From: Betaproteobacteria bacterium
Lineage (GTDB): Bacteria; Pseudomonadota; Gammaproteobacteria; Burkholderiales; SG8-41
NCBI GenBank assembly: GCA_021414185.1
Contig: JAIOOZ010000311.1
Coordinates: 1-11,668, forward strand
Length of the DNA: 11,668 nt
Reading direction: 5' to 3'
The notes under the pieces were generated by a model, which was not told the DNA's origin, searched no databases, and saw nothing but the letters and a program-made list of their open reading frames with translations. A program made the translations under genes and the position numbers. How positions within the stretch are numbered: position 1 is the first letter of the stretch; every line of letters starts with the position of its first letter. Below are positions 5,014 to 10,541 of this stretch, in pieces.

Positions 5014-6084
5014 ATGAAAATCGCGGTTCTGGGCGGCGGTAGCGTGGCCTTCGCCAATGCGTCATATCTCTCGAGCAAGGGCCACCAGGTCCATATCTGG
5101 TCCGCGCTACCCGGCGAGTTGTCGCCGCTATCCAGCGTCGGGGCAATCAGCACTACCGGCGAGCTTGAAGGCAAGTGGAAAGTCACCGTTGCCGAAACAG
5201 CGGCCAGCGCCATCGAAGGCGCCGGTGTGGTGATCATCGCGGCGCCTGCATTCGCGCATCGCGTGCTGATGGAAGCCGCGGCACCCCACCTCGTCAATGA
5301 GCAGGATGTCATTGTCCACCCGGTTACAGGCATGAGTTCGCTGATTCTCTCGCGCCTCGTCGGCGCGCGCGCGGTGAAGCCGACCATCATCGATTTGTCG
5401 ACGAGCCTGTTTACGGCGCGGCGCAACGGCGAAGCGTCGGTACAATTGCTGCGGATCAAGCCGCTCATCGAAGCAGCCTCCATCCCGATAGCACGCTGCG
5501 ATAAATCGTTAGCGCGCCTCGCTGCATTGTATGGAGACCGGTTTCGCGCTGAAGAGAATGTGCTGGCGGTTTCCCTCAACAACCACAACCCCATTTATCA
5601 CGTGCCGACTGTGCTGGGTGCGCTGAGCCGCGCCGACCGCGGCGACACCTATATGTTCTTCGAGCAGATGACGCCCACGGTGTGCGTCATGCAGGAAGCG
5701 CTCGACGCCGAGCGGCTGGCGGTGGCGCGCGCGTTCGGCGCGCCGGAAGTTCCCGTCGCGCAGTATTTCCGCGAAGCGCATTCCGCCCAAGGCAACACGC
5801 TCGCCGAGATATATGTAGACGTCCAACGCCGGCTGAAAGGCCCGCTCGGGCCGCAGACCGCCGATCACCGGTTCGTTACCGAAGATGTTCCCTATGCGCT
5901 GCTGTTCTTTTATGACCTCGGTCAGGCTGCCGGCATCGCCATGCCCGTGACCGACGCCGTGCTCACGCTCACCTCGGCAACCTGGCAGCAGAATTTCCGC
6001 GTCGGCGGCCACGGCCTGCCCGCGCTCGGGCTGGACGGGCTCAAGCCCGCGCAAATTCTTGAAATCGCGCGCAACGGATTTTGA
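5014..6084 (+). CDS. NAD/NADP octopine/nopaline dehydrogenase family protein
   Basis: A 356-residue protein with a Rossmann N-terminus: MKIAVLGGGSVAFANA with the dinucleotide loop at G7-G9, then a beta-alpha fold through VVIIAAPAFAHR (72-83). The C-terminal opine dehydrogenase domain carries NNHNPIYHVPTVLGALSRAD (189-208), where the His of NHNP is the expected catalytic residue. Family members interconvert opines (amino acid-oxo acid conjugates) or related N-(carboxyalkyl) amino acids and their keto acid plus amino acid. The substrate cannot be told from sequence. Length is normal for the family. GGAG lies 10 bp before the ATG. The Bug-type binding protein gene follows after 13 bp, so the two are probably co-transcribed, which suggests uptake and turnover of one carboxylated compound. 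Confidence 0.86.
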   Translation: MKIAVLGGGSVAFANASYLSSKGHQVHIWSALPGELSPLSSVGAISTTGELEGKWKVTVAETAASAIEGAGVVIIAAPAFAHRVLMEAAAPHLVNEQDVIVHPVTGMSSLILSRLVGARAVKPTIIDLSTSLFTARRNGEASVQLLRIKPLIEAASIPIARCDKSLARLAALYGDRFRAEENVLAVSLNNHNPIYHVPTVLGALSRADRGDTYMFFEQMTPTVCVMQEALDAERLAVARAFGAPEVPVAQYFREAHSAQGNTLAEIYVDVQRRLKGPLGPQTADHRFVTEDVPYALLFFYDLGQAAGIAMPVTDAVLTLTSATWQQNFRVGGHGLPALGLDGLKPAQILEIARNGF

Positions 6085-6097
6085 AAAAAGGAAAATT

Positions 6098-7069
6098 ATG
6101 AACAAGCATTTGCGTTTGCTTTCGGCAGCCGGCGTTTGCATGCTCGCGTGCGGGCTCGCGGCCGCGCAGGATTACCCCGCGAAACAGGTGCGGCTCGTCG
6201 TGCCTTTCCCGCCCGGCGGCGGCGCTGACATCATCGCGCGTATCGTCGGCCAGAAGCTCACTGAAAGGCTGGGGCAAACGGTGATCATCGACAACCGTCC
6301 GGGGGCCGGCGGCAACATCGGCACCGATTCGGTGGCAAAGTCGCCCGCTGACGGCTACACGCTGCTGTTCGGCACCGTGGGCCCGTTGGCGATCAATGTC
6401 AGCCTCTTCAAAAATATCCCGTACGATCCGGCGAAAGCGTTCGCGCCCATCACCCAAGCGGTGACGGTGACGAACCTGCTGGTCGTGCATCCGGCGATGG
6501 GAATTAATTCGGTCAAAGCGCTCATCGCCGCGGCCAAAGCGCGGCCCGGGTTGATGAGCGCCGGCACTGGCGGCTCTGGTACCGCGGGCCACATGGCCGC
6601 GGAGCTGTTCAAATCCATGGCCAAGCTCGACATCCTGATCGTGCACTACCGCGGCACCACGCTCGCCATCCAGGACCTGATCGGCGGCCAGACTTATATG
6701 GCATTCGAAACCATGGTTTCCACCATGCCATATGTACAAGCGGGCAGACTCAAAGCGCTGGGTGTCACGACAGCTACCCGCGCATCCGCGGCGCCCAACA
6801 TTCCGACGATTGCCGAATCGGGGTTGCCGGGATTTTCCGGCAACAACTGGTATGGGTTCGTCGCCCCCGCCAACACGCCGAAACCGATTATCGACAAACT
6901 CAACACTGAGATCGTCAGGATCCTCAATCTGCCCGACGTGAAGGGAACGCTCACCACCATGGGTGCCGAAATCATCGGCGGCTCGCCTGACGATTTCGGC
7001 AACCTGATCAGGACCGAAGTCGTGAAATGGGAGAGGGTCGTGAAGGAATCCGGCATACAGCCGAACTGA
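6098..7069 (+). CDS. Bug/TctC-family tripartite tricarboxylate transporter substrate-binding protein
   Basis: A 323-residue periplasmic protein. Residues 1-23 are a Sec signal peptide (KHLR, then LLSAAGVCMLACGLAAA) with likely cleavage before QDYP. Family motifs follow: YPAKQVRLVVPFPPGGGADIIAR (26-48), the first ligand loop; NRPGAGGNIGTDSVAKSPADGYTLL (66-90); YRGTT in the second domain; and AESGLPGF near the C-terminus. The start at 6098 is chosen for AAGGAAAATT upstream and for the signal peptide; an upstream in-frame start would spoil the leader. No TctA/TctB membrane genes are nearby, as is usual for the many orphan Bug proteins of Burkholderiales. It probably binds a carboxylate related to the substrate of the preceding enzyme. 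Confidence 0.93.
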   Translation: MNKHLRLLSAAGVCMLACGLAAAQDYPAKQVRLVVPFPPGGGADIIARIVGQKLTERLGQTVIIDNRPGAGGNIGTDSVAKSPADGYTLLFGTVGPLAINVSLFKNIPYDPAKAFAPITQAVTVTNLLVVHPAMGINSVKALIAAAKARPGLMSAGTGGSGTAGHMAAELFKSMAKLDILIVHYRGTTLAIQDLIGGQTYMAFETMVSTMPYVQAGRLKALGVTTATRASAAPNIPTIAESGLPGFSGNNWYGFVAPANTPKPIIDKLNTEIVRILNLPDVKGTLTTMGAEIIGGSPDDFGNLIRTEVVKWERVVKESGIQPN

Positions 7070-7084
7070 GAAATCACGCCATTC

Positions 7085-7240
7085 GCCCTCACGAATCCCG
7101 CCTCTCGCCTCTCGCCCGGCGCCTCTCGGCGAAGCATGTCTCTCACCCGGCGCCTCTCGGCAAGGCCCCCTCACGCTCTCCCGCTCTCCCGGCTTTTCTT
7201 CCCCCTCACGCTCTCACGCCCTCCCGCCCTCACGGCTTTT
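7085..7240 (+). repeat. Pyrimidine-rich repeat array 5
   Basis: Contains two composite units: GCCTCTC-GCCTCTC-GCCCGGC-GCCTCTC-GGCGAAG-CATGTCT, then CACCCGG-CGCCTCT-CGGCAAGG. CTCACGCTCTCCCG blocks and CGGCTTTTCTT/CGGCTTTTATTC tails follow. It separates the metabolic operon from the ParDE-like operon. Confidence 0.87.
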
Positions 7241-7256
7241 ATTCATCTTTCCCCGC

Positions 7257-7262
7257 TATAAT
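7257..7262 (+). promoter_or_regulatory. -10 box of the ParDE-like operon
   Basis: TATAAT at 7257-7262, 24 bp before the ATG at 7286, just beyond the end of repeat array 5. The -35 region overlaps the array tail and is poor. Confidence 0.5.
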
Positions 7263-7285
7263 ATTCAGGCAAACAGGGGTCGATC

Positions 7286-7489
7286 ATGAATGCTCCCGAA
7301 AGAAATCTCAGGATTAGCGTGGCACCTGGCGTTTACGTCTTGCGGGCGGCGCCGGCAAAAACTCGTGCTGCGGCTATGCGCGCGGCATCGGCGTTATTGA
7401 CCGCCATGCGCCGCGCAAAGCGTAGTCGCGCGGCCATATCGGGCCGCGGCTATCTCAAGGAAGTCCGCACCGGGCAAATAAACAGGTAG
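7286..7489 (+). CDS. Small basic protein leading the ParDE-like operon
   Basis: A 67-residue protein rich in Arg and Ala: a beta-like start (LRISVAPGVYVLRAAPAK), then a helical basic segment (TRAAAMRAASALLTAMRRAKRSRAAIS). I do not recognise a family. A good AGGGG lies 5 bp upstream of the ATG and a TATAAT farther up, and the next gene begins 12 bp after its stop, so it is the first gene of the operon rather than a chance frame. It could be a DNA-binding or accessory component of the TA module, but nothing in the sequence proves that. Confidence 0.5.
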   Translation: MNAPERNLRISVAPGVYVLRAAPAKTRAAAMRAASALLTAMRRAKRSRAAISGRGYLKEVRTGQINR

Positions 7490-7501
7490 CAGAGGTGCCA
7501 T

Positions 7502-7732
7502 ATGGGAAATATGCTCGCGGAAATGAAAAAGAAGGCGTCTCATCTGTCCGAATCTGAACGGGCGGAACTCGCGCTTTCTCTGCTTGAATCACTTGATGGC
7601 CCGCCAGATTCAGATGTTGAGGAATCATGGCGACTCGAAATTGAACGTCGGGTCGGCCAAATCGAGCGCGGGGAAGTTCAGCTCATTCCTGGCGACGAGG
7701 TGTTTGCGCGCTTGCGCCGTCGACTCGGTTGA
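7502..7732 (+). CDS. Addiction-module component antitoxin (ParE partner)
   Basis: A 76-residue acidic protein: KKASHLSESERAELALSLLESLDGPPDSDVEESWRLEIERRVGQIERGEVQLIPGDEVFARLRRRLG. The pattern L-(S/T)-x-x-E-R-x-x-L-A-x-x-L-L-x-S-L near the N-terminus, E(E)SW in the middle and the 'RR-x-x-x-I-x-x-G' stretch are typical of the 'addiction module component' family that neutralises ParE/RelE-fold toxins. AGAGG lies 6 bp before the ATG. Its stop overlaps the toxin start in a TTGA. Confidence 0.88.
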   Translation: MGNMLAEMKKKASHLSESERAELALSLLESLDGPPDSDVEESWRLEIERRVGQIERGEVQLIPGDEVFARLRRRLG

Positions 7733-8022
7733 TTTCTTACTCGTTTCATCCTGAAGCGGAGGCAGAGCTTGAAGACGCCTCGCTTTTCTACGAATCCCGA
7801 ATGCCTGGTCTCGGCAAATCCTTCGCCGCCGAAGTCGAACGCACAATCTATCTGATTCGCGAGTTCCCTGACGCCGGCTCACCGACAGGGCCGATGCGCC
7901 GACGCGTGCTGGTCGCTCGCTTTCCGTATTCGGTAGTCTATCGGCGCGATCCTGACTTCGTTGTCATTATCGCAATCGCTCATCAACGGCGGCGTCCGGG
8001 TTACTGGAGGCAACGGAAATAG
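7729..8022 (+). CDS. ParE/RelE-family toxin
   Basis: A 97-residue protein: ISYSFHPEAEAELEDASLFYESRMPGLGKSFAAEVERTIYLIREFPDAG, then RRRVLVARFPYSVVYRRDPDFVVIIAIAHQRRRPGYWRQRK. The beginning, the 'FPYSVVYR' strand and the terminal 'AIAHQRRRPGYW' are diagnostic of the ParE branch of the RelE/ParE superfamily, which either poison DNA gyrase (ParE) or cut mRNA (RelE). The start is TTG at 7729 within the TTGA overlap with the antitoxin stop; no later start keeps the conserved N-terminal strand. Complete and probably functional. A repeat array begins shortly after its stop. Confidence 0.9.
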   Translation: MISYSFHPEAEAELEDASLFYESRMPGLGKSFAAEVERTIYLIREFPDAGSPTGPMRRRVLVARFPYSVVYRRDPDFVVIIAIAHQRRRPGYWRQRK

Positions 8023-8034
8023 CGCGCTACTCGT

Positions 8035-8165
8035 CACCCTCCCCCGCCCTCACGGCTTTTTTCCCTCTCACTCCCTCCCGCCCTCCCGCCCTCACGGCTT
8101 TTCTTCCCTCTCCCGCTCTCACGCCCTCACGCTCTCACGGCTTCTCTTCCCGCACTCACGGCTTC
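8035..8165 (+). repeat. Pyrimidine-rich repeat array 6
   Basis: Made only of CCCTCACGG, CCCTCCCG and CTCTCACG blocks with CGGCTTTT-TTCC and CGGCTTCTCTTCC tails; no GCCTCTC heptamers. Its end, CTCACGGCTTCATAAATGAC (8155-8174), is repeated exactly at the end of array 8 (10411-10430). Confidence 0.82.
8073..8091 (-). other. G-quadruplex motif within array 6
   Basis: The minus strand carries five GGG tracts separated by single bases (GGGCGGGAGGGCGGGAGGG). This is a very strong predicted G-quadruplex pattern, with the C-rich partner able to form an i-motif. A weaker one with loops of 1, 1 and 5 lies at 9090-9110 in array 7. Confidence 0.65.
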
Positions 8166-8261
8166 ATAAATGACACTTGAGCAATATTGCGAAGCTTTCT
8201 CAACGCTGACGCGCGCGCCAGGGTACATGTGGGGCGACGCGACGCGCAGCCGCGCGCCACA

Positions 8262-8297
8262 TACGCAACTTGCGTATATACGTAACTTGCGTATAAT
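8262..8297 (+). promoter_or_regulatory. Promoter with two tandem operators, HigBA-like module
   Basis: TACGCAA-C-TTGCGTA (8262-8276) is a perfect palindrome. A second copy, TACGTAA-C-TTGCGTA (8279-8293, one mismatch), follows with 17-bp periodicity. TTGCGT (8270-8275), 16 bp, then TATAAT (8292-8297) forms the promoter, so both operators cover it. The toxin GTG starts 6 bp after the -10 box, implying a leaderless transcript. Confidence 0.7.
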
Positions 8298-8303
8298 GGT
8301 TCC

Positions 8304-8645
8304 GTGAAGTCCGTCTTCATCGAGCTGCCTCCTTTCGAGCGCCACCGCGCCGACTATCTGGACGACGACGCTTTCCGCGGGCTGCAGAATTTATTGATGA
8401 AAGACCCCGAGGCGGGCGACCTGATGCCCGGTACCGGTGGCCTTCGCAAGCTGCGGTTCGCCGACGCGCGGCGCGGCAAGGGCAAGCGCGGCGGCCTGAG
8501 AGTTATCTACTACTGGTGGAATGCGGGGTTTCAGTTTTGGCTCTTCACGCTTTATGACAAGGACGAGATGGCCGACCTGACTCAGCAGCAACGCAAAGCG
8601 CTTAAGGAAATGATCAAAGCAGAACTGGATGCAAGGAGAACTTGA
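8304..8645 (+). CDS. HigB/RelE-like toxin (toxin-first module)
   Basis: A 113-residue protein, MKSVFIELPPFERHRADYLDDDAFRGLQNLLMKDPEAGDLMPGTGGLRKLRFADARRGKGKRGGLRVIYYWW...FTLYDKDEMADLTQQQRKALKEMIKAEL. The stretch 'GDLMPGTGGLRKLRFADARRGKGKRGGLRVIYYW' and the later 'LFTLYDKDEMADLT' are characteristic of the HigB2-type RelE-superfamily toxins, ribosome-dependent mRNA endonucleases. The toxin gene precedes the antitoxin, as in HigBA. The GTG start sits 6 bp after the -10, so translation is probably leaderless. Its stop shares one base with the antitoxin start. Confidence 0.9.
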   Translation: MKSVFIELPPFERHRADYLDDDAFRGLQNLLMKDPEAGDLMPGTGGLRKLRFADARRGKGKRGGLRVIYYWWNAGFQFWLFTLYDKDEMADLTQQQRKALKEMIKAELDARRT

Positions 8646-8992
8646 TGAAGACAACGGTCAAAGCCAAAACGACGCGTGCCGCGAACCGCGACCTTTTCGC
8701 CGAATTGAGCGAAGGCATGACGGCGCTCGCCGAGGCGCGGCAGGGCAAGCGGACACTGCGTACGCATGCAGTCGAATACAAGCCGGCGCCGAAAGTCACG
8801 CCAAAGGAACTGATCCGCGTGCGCGAGACTCTCAAAATCTCGCGCGCGTTGTTCGCTGTCTACCTGCGGACCAACGTTCGCACGCTTGAAAACTGGGAGC
8901 AAGGACGCGCCAAGCCGAACGCCCAAGCCGCCCTCCTGATCAATCTCGTCAAACGTTATCCGGACACGGTCCGGCGGCTCGCAACCATCTGA
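8645..8992 (+). CDS. HigA-like helix-turn-helix antitoxin
   Basis: A 115-residue protein with a Cro/CI-type HTH at about 57-93: RVRETLKISRALFAVYLRTNVRTLENWEQGRAKPNAQAALL. The NWEQGRAKP phrase is typical of antitoxins paired with HigB2-type toxins. The N-terminal half (1-50) is basic and probably contacts the toxin. AAGGAG at 8633-8638 lies 6 bp before the ATG at 8645, which is preferred over the TTG at 8642. It would bind the paired palindromes at 8262-8293 and repress the operon. Confidence 0.9.
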   Translation: MKTTVKAKTTRAANRDLFAELSEGMTALAEARQGKRTLRTHAVEYKPAPKVTPKELIRVRETLKISRALFAVYLRTNVRTLENWEQGRAKPNAQAALLINLVKRYPDTVRRLATI

Positions 8993-9031
8993 TCGCGCGG
9001 CGCGGCCGCGACCCGCATAACGATCGCGCTG

Positions 9032-9213
9032 ACGCCCTCACGGCCTTGCCTTCCGCCTCTCGCCTCTCGCCCGGCGCCTCTCGGCAAGGCCCCCTCCCGC
9101 CCTCGCGCCCTCACGGCCTTGCCTTCCGCCTCTCGCCTCTCGCCCGGCGCCTCTCGGCGAAGCATGTCTCTCGCCCGCCGTCTCTCGGCGAAGCACGCCC
9201 CTCGCCGCTCGCC
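9032..9213 (+). repeat. Pyrimidine-rich repeat array 7
   Basis: Two nearly identical halves, each CCCTCACGGCCTTGCCTTCC then GCCTCTC-GCCTCTC-GCCCGGC-GCCTCTC. The first ends in GGCAAGGCCCCCTCCCG, the second in GGCGAAGCATGTCT and two diverged units (CTCGGCGAAGCACGCCCCTCG). It separates the HigBA-like module from the nucleotidyltransferase gene, whose stop codon lies 13 bp downstream. Confidence 0.88.
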
Positions 9214-9225
9214 CAATGTCTTCCT

Positions 9226-10275
9226 CTAGTCTTGCAAGCTGCGCCGTATATGCGTGCGCGCAGCTTCCATGTCCGCGGGAAGTTTAGCCAGTTCACGCTT
9301 CAGGCGGCTGCGCCATGCCGCAGGCCGCTGGTTCAGCGCTTTGACGGCAAGATTGATATCACCCCGCCGGTCTTCGTATAGAGCCGCAATGATTTCCGCA
9401 GCCTGCTGGCGGTCTTTACCTGCCTTCGACTGTTCGAACACCTGCCGGCGACCGCTCACAATGAGCTTGTGCAGCGCGAAGCGCGCCGGGTCCGGCACAT
9501 TGACCAGCGTTGCACCGCCGTTCACCAGCGGCGCGGCGACCGCAACCTCAAGCAGATAATCCAGCAGCTCGAGCGGCTGCGCCGCCGCCTTGAACCTCGG
9601 TATCGATATGGGTTTGGCATCGCGTGCGCCGCGTGCCGGCGTAAGCAGGTCTACCCGCAGCGTATGGCCGCGCACTTTGAACGAAGTCTCCGGTGCTTTC
9701 GGATTGAGTCCGGGCACTGGCAGAAAACCCATATTGAGCGCGTCCAGCGTGCGCGGCAAATCAAGCTCTGTCTGCGGCACCGCCACATGCAATATACGGC
9801 TTGCCGCGAGGTCGATGTCCTGCGTCCGCAACCCGGACTCCCATCGCACGCCAAGTACATTGCCGAGAACACTGAAAGCGTGCGTCCCCACCAGTACCGC
9901 GCCCAGCTTGAACATGCCGGCACTCGCCAGGCCCGCGACCACCCGCGCTGACGGCGTGTCGGTCAACAAGGCACCGCCCTGCCGCAGCATCGCACACAGC
10001 CGCTCGATCGAAGCGGCGGCGGCTTCAGCATCGCGTCGTCCGGCAATGCATGCTTTCATTACCGCCTGCGTCTCGCGGTTGTCCGGGCCGACGAAATATT
10101 CGCGCTGCCCGGCGGGTCCGGCGCTGGATTTGAAATACCAGTAATCCGCCCCGCGCACCGGTTTTTTCGTAAACGCGCCGGCCAGATTGGCAAATGAGCG
10201 CGCAGCCTCAAACACGCGCAACCGTTCGGAAAGCTCGGCAAAGAGCGTCTGGGTTTCAGGGGGCTGGCGGACCAT
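9226..10275 (-). CDS. Nucleotidyltransferase-fold protein (GSU2403/NTP_transf_8-like)
   Basis: A 349-residue protein. An N-terminal helical region (1-105, including ADYWYFKSSAGPAGQREYFVGP at 43-64) is followed by a nucleotidyltransferase core: VLVGTHAFSVLGNVLG (127-142) and TQDIDLA (151-157). These give the G-(S/T)-x(n)-D-x-D signature with D153 and D155 as metal ligands. The rest (LRVDLLTPARG, YLLEVAVAAPLVNGGATLVNVPDPARFALHKLIVS) matches the GSU2403-type family as I remember it. Function is not established; relatives in the superfamily include MNT/AbiEii-type toxins that modify tRNA or proteins, but no antitoxin is adjacent. A near-leaderless promoter with a palindromic operator (10283-10314) resembles the TA promoters here. 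Confidence 0.75.
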   Translation of the reverse strand: MVRQPPETQTLFAELSERLRVFEAARSFANLAGAFTKKPVRGADYWYFKSSAGPAGQREYFVGPDNRETQAVMKACIAGRRDAEAAAASIERLCAMLRQGGALLTDTPSARVVAGLASAGMFKLGAVLVGTHAFSVLGNVLGVRWESGLRTQDIDLAASRILHVAVPQTELDLPRTLDALNMGFLPVPGLNPKAPETSFKVRGHTLRVDLLTPARGARDAKPISIPRFKAAAQPLELLDYLLEVAVAAPLVNGGATLVNVPDPARFALHKLIVSGRRQVFEQSKAGKDRQQAAEIIAALYEDRRGDINLAVKALNQRPAAWRSRLKRELAKLPADMEAARTHIRRSLQD

Positions 10276-10282
10276 GCCGGTT

Positions 10283-10314
10283 ATTATACCTAATGTTTTT
10301 ATACTTTAGGTATA
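10283..10314 (-). promoter_or_regulatory. Promoter/operator of the nucleotidyltransferase gene
   Basis: TATAAT on the minus strand (10288 to 10283) lies 7 bp before the ATG at 10275. A 9-bp inverted repeat, TATACCTAA (10285-10293) and TTAGGTATA (10306-10314) with a 12-bp spacer, overlaps it. A repressor binding there would block the promoter; none is encoded next to the gene. Confidence 0.6.
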
Positions 10315-10317
10315 GCA

Positions 10318-10430
10318 CCCCTCTCCCGCCCTCAAGCATGTCTCTCGCCCGGCGCCTCTCGGCGAAGCATGCCTCTCGCCCGGCGCCTCTCGGCAAGGCC
10401 CCCTCCCGCCCTCACGGCTTCATAAATGAC
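10318..10430 (+). repeat. Pyrimidine-rich repeat array 8
   Basis: CCCCTCTCCCGCCCTC, then CATGTCT-CTCGCCC-GGCGCCT-CTCGGCG-AAGCATG-style units (two GGCGCCTCTCGGC copies), CAAGGCCCCCTCCCGCCCTCACGG and the CTTCATAAATGAC tail shared with array 6. The following 10431-10507 shows only one copy of ACTGTAACGT (10452-10461). Confidence 0.86.
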
Positions 10431-10507
10431 GAACGACGAAATCCTTAGAGCACTGTAACGTGGACCACTGCGCAGCGCTCCTCTCGTTCATCCATCGCCA
10501 GCGCGGG

Positions 10508-10536
10508 TTGCCATACTGTAACGTATACGATACAAT
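10508..10536 (+). promoter_or_regulatory. Promoter/operator of the interrupted RelE-like module
   Basis: TTGCCA (10508-10513), 17 bp, TACAAT (10531-10536). The ATG follows after 5 bp, so the transcript is probably leaderless. TGTAACG-TATA-CGATACA (10518-10535, 6 of 7 arm matches) is a likely operator. ACTGTAACGT at 10515-10524 is also found at 10452-10461, 63 bp upstream. Confidence 0.62.
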
Positions 10537-10541
10537 TACTC

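Noticed and set aside
4617..5042. Proteins rich in PLASRLSPGAS-type repeats on either strand across array 4 (and similar frames at the other arrays).
   Set aside because: A heptanucleotide repeat is open in several frames at once; these are translation artefacts without start signals.
6041..7174. A 377-codon minus-strand frame opposite the Bug gene.
   Set aside because: It is antisense to a certain gene, has no family resemblance and is explained by high-GC codon use.
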